Part shown: positions 43,263 through 54,114 of the stretch, piece after piece
Layout: every line of letters starts with the position of its first letter
Position numbering within the stretch: position 1 is the first letter of the stretch
Translations under genes and position numbers: made by a program
Source of the DNA: Cylicocyclus nassatus
Taxonomy: Eukaryota > Nematoda > Chromadorea > Rhabditida > Strongylidae
Length of the DNA stretch: 64,000 nt
NCBI GenBank assembly: GCA_958299035.1
Contig: CATQJL010000316.1
Coordinates: 43,645,585-43,709,584, forward strand
Direction of reading: 5' to 3'
The notes under the pieces: generated by a model
Seen by the model: only the letters and a program-made list of their open reading frames with translations
Databases searched by the model: none
Told to the model about the DNA's origin: nothing

Positions 43263-44899
43263 GCTCAAAGCAGGGTTTTTAGTGTAGCAAAAAATGGCGC
43301 TTTCGGCATCTCCATCTTCGGCGCTATGTACGGAAGTCACGAAAGTAAAGTTTCTATTCGAAATTGTTATGAGTGATGAAGAATACTGTTTACCGGACTA
43401 TTATGCACGTAGAACAAGAATCCTTGTCAAGGTAGACGCTACGGAGATAGAGCGCACTTTCACGGTATGTGTAGATGTTTTGCGTTTGGCCGGAATGAGG
43501 AAGTTTTCTGAGCCAAAATTTTTCTGGAAAGCGTCACTGGTCACCAGTTGCATTCAAACTTTTGCACCACCTAGACAGAGCTCATCGCTCAAGGTGTGAT
43601 AGCAGGACGAGAACATTCTGTTACGATGGACGCGTAAAACTCGAGCTGCAGCAGTCGAAGACAGCAATTTTGAGACATCGTTCTAACAGTTCTTAGCATA
43701 TTGGCTGCACACCATTGTGTCAAGTACATCAGCGTTGCTTGCTACTTGCTACTCCGACAGTACATACAGAGAAATATTTGTGGGATATGGACGAAATGCG
43801 AAAAGAACAGGTGCCGAAATGGCCATTTTCTGCCCACTCAAAAACTTTGCTTTGAGAAATTTTGAACCAAAGATTATCAGGAATGCTTCAAAAACAACAA
43901 GCAGGTTTTGCAGAAAAAACTTGGCTGTCGATTGATACCAGATAATTTGCCGTAAACCAACTGCTTCACCAGAAAACAACGACGAAAATGAAAACGCTAC
44001 GAACTTATGGAACGACCTAATATATTATTCTCTATGTTATGCTGCCTGAGGCAGAAATGTGTGATTTATTTCGCAAGAAAATGATTAAGAAAAGCTCGGA
44101 AAAGCTGAGGAAAAATGTTTAGTGGATTTAGCATGGGAAAACTCTGCAACACAACTTCCCGAACTTGTGGACTCTCTTCGCAGTTTTCGCCAAATTAAAA
44201 ATTATCATTGCTTTTCACTTAGCAACTAGTGGTGTATACAATATCGCTCGGCTTTCATCCACTTTCAAAAATCGTACGATTTGAAAATTTTTGAAAAAAA
44301 AAAGGGTAGCGATAAACAATAAGTCTATTTTCTCGCAATTCCATAAAGGCTATGTGAATTTTATCAAACTCTTCGATTAGGTATTTTATTTGTAAGTTAT
44401 GAAGTGATTCAAGGCCTGTAGTAATCCCCCCTACCTCCTAACGTACTAGGTCGCGAGATAAGCTCGAGCTTAGTTTCATTCCTCAATGCATTGATCGACT
44501 TGCCTGCTATCCTTCAACACACTCGTCGAATCACGTCGAGAACAGCTCGTCAACTAAGCTTGAGCTAAAGCTCGTGACCTTAGACACGACATGTCTCACG
44601 AGCTCGTACACGAGCTCGACTTTCCTCCTCAGATAGTGGGCAATGTGAGAGACGCAGAAAAATGGCACGAGACTAGAGCTCGAGTACGCCAAGTTCACGA
44701 CCTGATAATCGTGCGTTCCTGGACCTGCCTACAGTACACCAAACAACGCTTCGAAACGTTAAAACCTGCCCTTTTTTTCCAATAAGCCTGCTATTTGTTG
44801 TTATAGTCACTGTCATTATTGTTAACGACTCGGTGACAGCTTCTATAGGGTATTTATCATCAGACTAAGATGACTGGTCGTTGAGTTCCGGCACTTGTG
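43263..44899. other. Unassigned sequence with a mariner-type end
   Basis: GAACTTATGGAACGACCTAA at about 43998-44018 is a right end of a TA-target mariner MITE, whose left end may be near 43290. At 44440-44720 AGCTCG-rich repeats (ACGAGCTCGTACACGAGCTC) occur. No lipoyl-domain exon of DLST was found here. Confidence 0.4.
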
Positions 44900-45170
44900 C
44901 GTGCGTCAACGAAATCTCAGGCCACTGCTAAAGAAGCCCGAAAGCTGCTAAAGAACCTAAAGAAGCAGCGAAACCACCTCCACCGAAGGAAGAGGCCAAG
45001 CCAGCTGCTGCACCACAACCTTCATCAAAGGGCCTCCACCACCACCACCCGACTTGCGCCAAGCGCTTCAAGTAATATTGAAATGGCTAAAAAAGTTAAC
45101 TTCACGAAAAATTGGTGTGTTGTTCTTTACTCATAGTTTTTTTTTGCGCTGAAGTAGTTCGAAGCTTCTA

Positions 45171-45746
45171 CTCAGATAACCGCCGGGGGCAGGCGGCCAT
45201 GCGAATTTTGGGCAAGCGGGCGCCGGAAAAATAGTTCGTTAATTTTTTACGGCCCGCTTGCAGAAATTTGGAAGAAAGTTGGCAAAATTAAAGACCAATG
45301 CTTGAAGAACAATCGCGGTTTCTTTATGGATTAGCTGCGGCGCAGTGGCCGCATTCTCGCGGACTTTCCGCGAGAATATGCAAAAATTTCGAGGGCCGCA
45401 CGTTCCTTTGTGGAGGACCGCGCAACCCCCAGGTACTTTCCGCTGAGAGAAAGTACCTCAAACTTGAGTAATTAAACCAACGGTGACACCTCTGCCACAC
45501 AGAGTCTTACCTGCGCTCGACGTACGCCCGAAAATACCTAAAAAGAGTCCGAGCGCTTGCTGAAAGTTTGGCCAGCGCTCGCTGGAAGATATTATTTGAC
45601 GAGCGCTCGCAGAAAATTCTGTATTGCTGCCCGCTGGCAGAACGCGGAAGTACCGCCCGTTGAAGTTGGCCACGCCCCAAAATTCTGCTGACCGCCTGCA
45701 GAAAAGCGCGAGTTTGCGGACCGCCTGCCCCCGGCGATTATCTGAG
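45171..45746 (+). mobile_element. SL-RNA-bearing MITE, copy B (576 bp)
   Basis: The ends CTCAGATAACCGCCGGGGGC and GGCGATTATCTGAG are inverse for 26 bases with one mismatch. TA flanks both sides (45169-45170 and 45747-45748). The interior is about 97 percent identical to copy A and carries the SL RNA gene on the minus strand. It lies between the linker exon and catalytic exons of the DLST remnant. Confidence 0.9.
45353..45478 (-). ncRNA. SL1-like spliced-leader RNA gene, copy B
   Basis: The leader (45478 down to 45457) is identical to copy A: canonical SL1 apart from T at position 12, with the GT donor immediately after. The Sm-type site AAATTTTTGC is conserved. The 3' stem-loop (45353-45377) reads TCTCGCGG...CCGCGAGA where copy A has TCTCGTGG...CCACGAGA, a paired change that keeps the stem perfect. 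The middle hairpin has one mismatch (GGTCCT with AGGAAC). The gene is antisense to the DLST remnant that hosts the element. Confidence 0.8.
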
Positions 45747-45905
45747 TATTATCACATGTCAGCTACTTGGAAATTTTCATCATCGGTAAAGGACGCTTAT
45801 GCCCTAACATGGCTAAATTACCCAAATCTTTGACTTTCTCTTCGCTTTAATGCTGTGATTAATGTAGAGATGATTTGGTATTTGGATAAACCCAAGTTTT
45901 TTCTA

Positions 45906-46482
45906 CTCAGATAATCGCGGGGGCAAGCGGCCATGCGAATTTTGAGCGAGCGGGCACCGGAAAAATAGTTCGCTGATTTTTTGTGGCCCGCTTGCAGAAA
46001 TTTGGAATAATTTTGGCCAATTTTTAGACGAACGCTCGAAGATCTATCGCGTTTTTTCTATACATAAGTTGCAGCACAGTGGCCGCATTCTCGCGGACTT
46101 TCCGCGAGAACATGCAAAATTGTTGGGAGCCGCACGGTCCTTTTTGAAGGACCGCACAGCCTTCAGGTACTTTCCGCTGAGAGAAAGTACCCCAAACTTG
46201 GGTAATGAAACCATCGATGGCACCTCTGCCACATAGAGTCTCATCTTTTCTCGGCGTACGCCCGAAACCGCGTAAAAAGAGTCCGAGCGCCTGCTGAAAG
46301 TTTGGCCAGCGCTCGCTGAAAGAGATTGTTTGACGAGCGCTTGCAGAAAATTTTGTATTGATGCCCGCTTGCAGAAAACGGAAATACCGCCCGCTGAAGA
46401 TTTGGCCACGCCCCGAAATCCTGCTGACCGCCTGCAGAAAAGCGCGAGTTTGCGGACCGCCTGCCCCCGGCGATTATCTGAG
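45906..46482 (+). mobile_element. SL-RNA-bearing MITE, copy C (577 bp)
   Basis: The ends CTCAGATAATCGCGGGGGCA and GGCGATTATCTGAG are flanked by TA at 45904-45905 and 46483-46484. It is 159 bp after copy B in the same orientation but clearly more diverged (about 85-90 percent by eye), so it is not a recent tandem duplicate of B. Confidence 0.9.
46087..46212 (-). ncRNA. SL1-like spliced-leader RNA gene, copy C (diverged)
   Basis: The leader (46212 down to 46191) differs from canonical SL1 at two positions (A6 to C, A21 to G) but keeps the canonical C at position 12. The GT donor follows. The first hairpin is unchanged. The second is longer (CGGTCCTT with AAGGACCG). The Sm-type site is CAATTTTGC, still fitting RAU(4-6)G. 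The 3' stem-loop TTCTCGCGG...CCGCGAGAA is intact. Structural parts are kept although the flanks have diverged, which is what selection on an RNA, or descent from an active source, would give. Confidence 0.7.
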
Positions 46483-48141
46483 TAGGTTACGACAAAACCT
46501 GCCTTTCTGAAATTCTGTTATGGAAAAAACCCATTTTTTCCACATTTGCGCACAGTGAGAGTTGTTAGTTCTTTGAGCCTTTCTCTCACTAGGAAATAAA
46601 TTCTAATCGAATTTCACATTTCATTTTCAAATCAGAGTGCTCCTTCTAGATACCAAATATCAAACAAAAATTCTTCTGCGACATGTAGTCGCAAAGGCGA
46701 TTGAACTTATGTATTAGCCAACCAGTTTTGAAACTTCCTTCATCTAAGACTGTGATTGTGGCTCTTTGAAGTGACACTGCCACTCTACACAGGGAGGTAG
46801 AGAAGGAAGATTATAGTCAGTAGTTAAAGTCATTTTCAAAAGAACCTTTATTGCCACACGTGCGACTTCTCTTGACTTTGCTACCATCATGAGCGCGCAA
46901 AGAGTAAGAGATTTGAGTTAAGGGAAGCAGAAATTTGAAAAAGATTTTATGACAAATTATTTATCTGATTACGGAACATACAAGTGTTATTTATTAGCAG
47001 AAGGTCTCGAAGACTCTAAGACTTTCAGCTGGTGGAGCATACCCCACATCCTTTGTTTTTTTCAGGAGACATCCCAAACCGCTACCAGTTTTACGCCCTC
47101 CACCTACACCAACGAACTTTACACCTGTGAGCATTATCCCAGTTCAGCGCACAAATCTCCCTGCAGGTGTATCTCTCGAATTAGCCATTACTGGAGCAAG
47201 GGAAGAAGTGAGATTCTCAATAACATTTTCGCATTCGTTTGGAAATTTTTGGAGATTCTTTTGAAAGGTGTCTTGCAGATCCGCGTGAAAATGAGTCGAA
47301 TGCGATTGCGTATTCGAGCCCGATTGAAGGATGCACAAAACACATATGCTATGCTTACTACTTTTAATGAGGTTGACATGTAGTATCAATATCCTTTAGC
47401 TCTTTTTTCTTCCTATCATTCTACTTTGTCATGATAAATGTCAAATGATCGAAGATAACCATTTTATAGTTCTTATTTTTTCTTCGTTTTTGAGTCTGAC
47501 GCAGCTATACGGGTGTGAATCAGTCGTGAAGAGTCCGGGAGGGGAAGTTTTTGATAATGAGAGTGCATAGCTCGAACTCTTTTCTTTTAGCAACATTATC
47601 GAGATGCGAATGAAGTACCAGGAAGACTTCATAAAGAAAAATCGTACCAAACTAGGTCTAATGTCTCCTTTCGTGCGAGCAGATGCCTATGCTCTTCAAA
47701 AAAGTAGTTAACGCAGGTGAGCTCTTAGCATGGCTTAGTATCATGGTGCTTAAGAGTATCTGGTTTACAGTTATTGATGTTTATGAGATTATCTATCCCC
47801 ACTTCGTTGACACATCCATTGCTGTAGCTACATCCAAAGGATTAGTGGTACCAGTTCTGTGTAATGTTGAGTTAATAAACTATGCCCAGATTGAAAATGA
47901 GTTAGCAGCACTCGAAGAAAAGGTAAGATTTCATAAAAACAAACAGTTAGATCAAATAGCGAATGAGTGGGTTTAGGACAGGAATAATAGACTAGCTTTA
48001 GGTATGGATGAAGGCACATTTACTATTTCGAGTGGTGGAGTTTTCGGATCGGTCTATGGCAGGCCAGAGATCAACCCATACCAGAGCGCTATCCTAGGAA
48101 TACATGGAATTTTCGATAGACCTGTTGCTATAAATGGAAAG

Positions 48142-48951
48142 GTAAGTATATAGTTTGCTATTTTCTGTCTCCAGTTATCAGTCCGCAAGTGTCTAAAATG
48201 GCTATTCATATGAGCAGTCCATTTCAAACCACTGTTAGAGTGCCCTACAATTCTCCTACTTTTCTGGGCTGCTTCAACATAATTTATTCTATAGTAAACC
48301 TTAAAAGTATAACCGTGAACCTATATGACCTTTTGCAGGCATTAGTTTCAAAAAATCAGCAATCTAGTGCGAAAAACCTAAAAAAGACAACTTTTTTAGT
48401 TTTTTGACCTACTGTGTGTGTTGATATGTATCTCGAGTTCCGCGTGGAAAAAAATGAGCAAATCTACAGACAAGAACCAGATGTAGACAGTATTGCACGA
48501 GCAAGTAAAGCTCGTAGGACTTTTTGAAGGTAAGATTTCTTACCTCGTTTTCGGGCATTTGTATCTTTTTGATTTCGGCTTCGATGTGTTTCGAACACTA
48601 AATCGGCCAAATGATCGTATTTTATTTACTCATAATGCAGTGCTTTCCAAAACAATTTGTCTATTCAGAAGACTTGCTTGTTTTTGGGATGTTTTCCAAA
48701 ATACTGTTTAGTTTTTCGAAGTTTCTGTTTTGGTCCCTACTGTTAGTAAACATATGACCAAACAGCATCGGTCATGCGACGTCGTGCATGCCGGGACTTG
48801 CGACGTTGCGGTTTGACGCATGCGAACACTGCTACGCGTTAAAGCACGTCGCATGCGACCGTGCATCCTCGCAAGGCATGCCAGCGCAGGATCGATGCTG
48901 GTTGGTTCAGCCTATATGTGTTCTGTGACAAAATATAGATCCAAGACATAG
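48142..48951. other. Unassigned sequence downstream of the DLST remnant
   Basis: The expected last DLST exon (TYDHRLxDGREA) is not present on the plus strand. A GC-rich imperfect palindrome (GTCATGCGACGTCGTGCATG with CGTCGCATGCGACCGTGCAT) lies at about 48773-48893. Confidence 0.4.
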
Positions 48952-49042
48952 CTGAGGAAAGCAAATTACGGCTCAATCATCTTTTCTTTCGGCATCATCA
49001 TTACCCACCCACCATTCGGGTCTGTTTTCGTCAATGTATTAG

Positions 49043-49187
49043 GGAAAAGCAGAGAAAAGAATGAGAATAGTGAATTACTGAAAATTTTAGTGGCAAATGT
49101 ACCGCCAATGGAGCAGTACGTCAATCAGAGTTTAGCAATTGCTTTGCAAGGAACAGCAGCACAAGCTATACTGCTTCTTTCGGGATA
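49043..49187 (+). other. Exon-like coding stretch of unknown gene
   Basis: An open stretch preceded by a plausible TTAG acceptor and followed by a strong GTGAGT donor at 49188 reads GKSREKNENSELLKILVANV, PPMEQYVNQSLAIALQGTAA and QAILLLSG. The composition is protein-like, and the frame is open from 48952. I do not recognise the family and found no convincing neighbouring exon. Confidence 0.35.
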
Positions 49188-49476
49188 GTGAGTCTTTTTT
49201 TCAGTTTTCTTATCTATTTTAGCTTTGTCGTACTTATCATCCACCCACTTTAATGTTGCAAACTTTCATTTTTCTTCTTTTTTATCCGAAATCCTCTTCA
49301 GTCATGCTTAATGGGCTCAGCACAAGTGCAGCCGATTCTGGCTGTTTGCAGTTCTGATGTTAATCGGAACGTCATTGCAGTTTCATGTTGCTTTCTTTTG
49401 TTCCATAGTTTTTTGACGTGCTTTCGGTCACATTGAGGCGATTAGTGAATCTCAGCTTTCTGAAGCTTAGGCACCC

Positions 49477-49704
49477 GCCATACTTGATCCTCTTGATCCG
49501 CTTGATCCGCTTGATTCGCTTCGTGCAAAACGCGCGCACTCAGCAGTCTGTCATTTGGCGTCGCGTACAACGAATTTGCCTAACCATACGAGATCCCTTT
49601 TTACCTACGCGGCGCCAAATGACAGACTGCTGAGTGCGCGCGTTTTGCACGAAGCGAATCAAGCGGATTAAGTGGATTAGGCGGATCAAGAGGATCAAGT
49701 ATGG
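49477..49704. repeat. 228-bp palindrome with TTGATCCGC repeats
   Basis: Arms 49477-49566 and 49605-49704 are inverse copies with a 38-base loop. Each arm starts with three to five direct repeats of TTGATCCGC / CTTGATCC and continues TTCGTGCAAAACGCGCGCAC. Mirror-image frames on both strands are artefacts of this. Confidence 0.85.
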
Positions 49705-50557
49705 CAGGTGCCTTCGAAGTACAATCGCTAACATTTTCTGCTGGGAACAGCAGCAGTTTCCTTTCTTCTGTGCCAGGGGATTTACCGGGGGAAAAGGCTG
49801 TGTTTGTCTCTAATCTTGACAAATAAGAAAATAAGGAATTGTGTTTTTTCTTGTGACATTTCTGGTTGCGGAAGATTAGCAACATATTGCTAATTCAAGA
49901 CTGAGAATTGGAATTCTGCATCTACGCTTCAGTTTTTTTCTCGTTGGACAATTGGGAAAGAGAATTTATTTGTTTTCCATAGCAATGTTGGTGCTAAAAG
50001 GAGAGAAAAAAGCGTTAAGTGACTTTGTAAAGTACTCATGTATTGATCAATTTTTGTAATGAAAAAGCCTCGTTATCTTGAACAAAAATTGTCTTGATTA
50101 ATTAATTAATTCTACTATAAACATGTTTCGCAGTGCCGTAGTATATCCTCAGTACAACATTGCAGTGTTTTCATTGATTTCTCGAAAAGATAGATTAATG
50201 GAAGCGTTCTGTCGCTTTCCTGCGATTTTGGGCGAAGTATGACGGATCTCTAAAATACATTGTTCACCCATCTCTACAACGACGAGATTATGAGTGTCAA
50301 AATTTTTATTATGAACTGTCTTTCCACTTTCTCAAGTGTGTGTTTTATTCTCTAGAGGACTAATTCTACAAGTTTGGATACAGAACTTTGAATAAGTAAT
50401 GAAGCTATAAGATAATAGTCTAAAAACCGGTAAAAGTCTAGTCTAATAGTCTAAACTAACGATACTCACTCTGTCTGAAGAAATTGAGGAACAAAAAACA
50501 GAACAACAGTAAATACCAATAAAATGTTTTAAACTTAAGTGTACTGAATAAGATTGC
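49705..50557. other. Unassigned sequence with a fragment of the 33763 foldback family
   Basis: GCAGTGCCGTAGTATATCCT and following bases at about 50130-50200 match an arm segment of the foldback element near 34190. Otherwise nothing recognised. Confidence 0.4.
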
Positions 50558-50560
50558 ATG

Positions 50561-51916
50561 ATGGAAGGAAGATCGGTCCGCAGTGACATTATCATAGAAA
50601 AAGTTCTGAAGAGAAGAGGGATCCTTCTTGATTCAAACGAAGCGAGGAACCCTGAGGCAAACAGGCGAAAATCAAAAGCTTGGAAAGAATTTCAGGATCT
50701 TGTTCTTGTGCAGTGTTAAAGGGTGCTCACGATAGAGCAAGTAAAGAGAATTTGGCGCAATCGCAAAGCGCGTGTGCGGGAAGCGATTTTAAAAGAAAAA
50801 AGGTGAATGGACGTGCTGACTTATCGAGAATGATTACAACGTACAGTTTAGATAAAGAAGCAGCACAGGAGGCGGATTGGACCCCGTTTTAGAAAAAACA
50901 ATCTCAACTACTCTTTCTTCGTTAAGCCAAGCGGAGACATTGCTGGCGAGGACGCTGGGGAGGGAAGCCGTTATGGCTGGGCTGGGAAATATGGAGACTT
51001 ATGTGGATAAAGTATAGATTTGCTTTGCTGTGAGTTTAGCGTGATAATGTGCATATTCAGGTAAAGGGTGGTGGATATCGAGCGGAGATGCAGGGGGAAT
51101 GGGAGGGAGGGGAATCTAACTCTAACACGCATAAGGTATGGATCTATCGATGACATAACATGCTTACAATATATGCTCACACTATTTAGAAACAGTCACA
51201 ACGATACTGCGAAAAAGATAATTTCGGCGATAACGTGGAAGGAGGAAGGAAGGAGGACGGAGGATGGGTCGGAAGGGATAACCGACACGATTTGCAAAAA
51301 AGGAAGGACATAAGGTAATCATGATGCGAAGTGCCAACAAGCTTAGTATAACTAAACATTTCAAATACGACAGCCGGAGCACAGCGGAAGCGATTTTTAC
51401 CCGTCTGACATCGAGGGATCGGAAGGACGGAGGGTTGGAGGGAGGGAATTCCTCTTCTCCGGAGGTTATAGCCGACGCTGAACTCAGAGCTATCAGACTC
51501 AAGCGGATACAAGAGCAATTCAATGACGTATGTATTAGTATCAGTTAGATTATCACTATAGATTTTGTTCTAGTTTGATTCCGATGTGTCGCCAATATCG
51601 CCCCCGAAACGTCGCAAATATACGGATAGGGAAGTTAATAAGTTTCAAATGGAGGTTCTAAAAGTGGGTTCGTTTTGAATATGAAGGTTGCAAAAGATTT
51701 TTCATTTTAGGAAGAAAGAGCACTGATAGCCAAAAAATCACTTTTTTGGATAAGCAACTGGAACTGCTTGGCGAAATGAAAGAAATGATTAGTGAAACCC
51801 TGCAAACCTTACGTGGAAAAACGAAAGTGAAGAAATTAACAAAGCAAATAGAGCCTTGGAATCCCTCAGTTGGGGATCCCAACATAGCTGAATCCGTAGA
51901 GTCCACAGATCTTTAA
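50561..51916 (+). pseudogene. Harbinger second protein (Myb/SANT-like), multi-exon
   Basis: This is the DNA-binding partner gene of a PIF/Harbinger element. Exon 1 starts at 50561 (or the ATG at 50558): MEGRSVRSDIIIEKVLKRRG, then RRKSKAWKEFQDLVLVQC. It meets a TAA at 50717-50719 before the third SANT helix, which is nevertheless in the same frame (TIEQVKRIWRNRKARVREAI). Later coding stretches are ISTTLSSLSQAETLLARTLG (50905-51015), the 51321-51530 stretch ending ELRAIRLKRIQEQFND, and, after a 60-base gap, FDSDVSPISPPKRRKYTDRE. The C-terminus LDKQLELLGEMKEMISETLQ ends ESVESTDL at 51914-51916. The stop and one frameshift near 51745 indicate decay. It converges on the transposase at 52093-53016, with 176 bp between, as expected for one element. 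Confidence 0.7.
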
Positions 51917-52092
51917 GTATCATACGCTTACTCTTGCTGTTCGTTACATGCTATTGTTGTTAATTTTTTCTGATAAAGATATTGAGTAGAAAATTATGAG
52001 TTCAACAGTTGCAATAGTCTAACAAGCACACAATACCCTTTATAACAGCAAGAAAAATAAAAAAAACATATAGAACACACTAACAAAAAAAA

Positions 52093-53016
52093 CTACATAC
52101 AACTGACAAGGTAGGCACGAATGTCCGCGCAGTCTTCTGGCGGATGACGGAGAACTGAGAGTCTGCGCCCAAGTCTCCTCGGACCTAGACACCCATAGCC
52201 ATCATCATATTGTGAAGAACTGCGCAAGCTATGATGATTTGAGCTGCACGCTCGGGAGCCACACGGATCGTATGCTTTAGCGAACTTCCGCTTCCAAATA
52301 CCGAAGGTGTACTCGACGATGACTCGCATTTTCGAGTGCCATCGGTTGTAGGAGATCTCCTGCCTGGATGTCGGATTTCTAGTGGGTGTAATAACATCAT
52401 TCCCATTAGCGAATCCGGAATCTCCAAGGAAGCTGTAGCCATGCGGAACTGCATCTTCTTCGTAGGCATATTTAACCTGCGAAGCGGCGAAGACGCTGGC
52501 ATCGTGGACAGACCCTGGAAAGTTTGCATTTATGTACGTAAACCATCCGTGGGCGTCGACAGCAGCCAGCACATTTAGGGCTGTAAAGCCCTTGCGGCAG
52601 TAGTATTGCCAGCCAGAATGTGCCGGCTTCTGTATCCGTATGCAGCTGCCGTCGACGGCGCCGATGATGTTCGGGAAAGGCCCTGTTCAGGCGAAGGCGG
52701 CGGCGCTCCTACGACAAAACTCCTCATCCCCTAATCGGCAGCGGATGAAGTGCCGCACGATTAGGGTGTTGTTCAGCGCTTTGACGACTGCTCGCACCGC
52801 ATTGGAGACCGTCTTCTGGCTGACACCGATGGTGTCAGCCAGAACTTCCTGGTGGGCGTTAGTCGCCAGGTCCGCAAAGCGATCACCACCTAAATAAGTC
52901 AGATTATGTGCTCGCATAATTATGAGTATTGGCCTTACGGCGTGATGAGTGAAGATTCCCTGAAAAAAGAAAATCATTTTTAGCATTAGATGGTAAATCA
53001 GTTTGAAAATGATCAA
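52093..53016 (-). pseudogene. PIF/Harbinger transposase (HTH plus DDE_Tnp_4), left palindrome arm
   Basis: Minus strand: the N-terminal helix-turn-helix region (about 52890-52760) reads ATNAHQEVLADTIGVSQKTV, SNAVRAVVKALNNTLIVRHF. A TGA at 52687-52689 interrupts the frame, which then continues PNIIGAVDGSCIRIQKP (first catalytic D), NVLAAVDAHGWFTYINANFP, GSVHDASVFAASQV, SFLGDSGFANGND (second D, GDSG block) and RWHSKMRVIVEYTFGIWKRK (catalytic E helix). The tail ends at 52093. All three catalytic acidic residues can be seen. The internal stop and lack of a clean N-terminal exon make it inactive as read. Its Myb-like partner lies convergent at 50561-51916. The same stop is present in the mirrored copy. 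Confidence 0.85.
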
Positions 53017-54114
53017 GCATGCAAGTGCTCCTATCTCTTTTCTCAGAGAAGACTCAACAAAATATTTTCTGGGCGCCCTTTTTAGAGAAAAGTTGCCAAA
53101 TAGGGAGGGATACTAAGTCGTTGTGGCGATCTGATATGAAATACATATCACTAGATGCGTCTTGATGAAAGAGTGGAAGCGAAATCTAGCATTCCTATCT
53201 GCTGAGCGGTCTCTTTCCAAATTCCGCAAATTGCACGCCACTGCTTCGGAAATCGATTAGTCAAAAAACAATGGTTTTCAGTGTACACTTTTCTCATTCA
53301 GTTCACCTTTCATGCATCAAAATCCGGATGACTTCACGCTTTTGACTACACTTGACTTTTGACTTTAACATTCAAATTCTTTCCGAGAATCGTTCAGGAG
53401 ATATGGAAGGTTGATTTGGGATCAGCTCATCAGGAGCGCATCTGATAATGTGCATGACAATGCAGTTCGGCACTGCGTTTTTTGGGATCCTCTTGTATTG
53501 ATCAGTTTTAGATAAATGAAAAGAAACAGAATTCTGCCACTCTGGGTCTACATTCTAAAAAACTTTTTCTATTCGGTTCTAGTAACGAAAGAAGAGTACT
53601 CTTAAAAGATTAGAATTAATAACGATAGGGAGAAGCGGGAGCGGTGAGCATGCATGCAATTTGTTTAATGCCTTTTTAACTGAGAGTGCTTGCTCCTATT
53701 CGCTATCTTTTCTACGCAATCATTTAACAAAATGCAGTGTGACTGACTTACGAATAAGAGCTGATCATAAGCACATTCAAATGATTAGTCGATTGTTGTT
53801 TCGATTTGGAAATTCTAAAAAGGAAGGTAGGCGTTGCATGCAAGGTCTTTCAAAAAACTTGAAAGTCTGTCGTTACAGAATGTTGAGGAGATGGCAGAAA
53901 GAAAACATGAATTAATCCAATAAAGAGTGGCTGAGAGTGTTGTCTCCGAAAAGTCTTAGGTCAAAAGAATTGTTGAGAGCGCACTAACGGCGACGGTCGA
54001 CGACTTTTGTGAGAAGCTTTGCTATATGTCATGTTGGCAACTAAGTTTTGCAACTTTCCAACTTTTTTACTCTTTTAAAATACGGACGCAGCCAATTTTC
54101 GGCATGAAATATTA
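53017..54114. other. Non-coding part of the palindrome arm
   Basis: No gene recognised (mirror copy about 60870-61970). The frame 53661-53915 and its inverse are unsupported. A mariner-type end GTTGGCAACTAAGTTTTGC lies at about 54033, related to the MITE at 13265. Confidence 0.45.

Larger units (their letters stand above)
44900..48141 (+). pseudogene. dlst-like: Dihydrolipoamide succinyltransferase (2-oxoglutarate dehydrogenase E2) remnant with introns
   Basis: DLST is the mitochondrial core that transfers succinyl groups from lipoate to CoA. A linker exon (about 44905-45060) reads AAKEPKEAAKPPPPKEEAKP, the Ala/Pro/Lys-rich stretch between the lipoyl and catalytic domains. Catalytic exons follow: 47279-47381 ([20 protein letters not shown], then [13 protein letters not shown]); 47591-47716 ([36 protein letters not shown]); 47771-47922 ([40 protein letters not shown]); 47977-48141 ([40 protein letters not shown]). 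Splice sites are canonical and phases fit. However, bases are lost near 47700, so LQK-VVNA is out of frame. The lipoyl domain is not seen. The last exon with the catalytic HxxxDG motif is missing. Two SL-bearing MITEs sit in the first intron. It is best read as a pseudogene or a truncated paralogue. Confidence 0.85.

Noticed and set aside
48773..48893. GC-rich ATGCGACG repeats as a bacterial insertion or CRISPR-like array
   Set aside because: There are only a few irregular inverted motifs, with no regular spacers. No prokaryotic features are present in the window.
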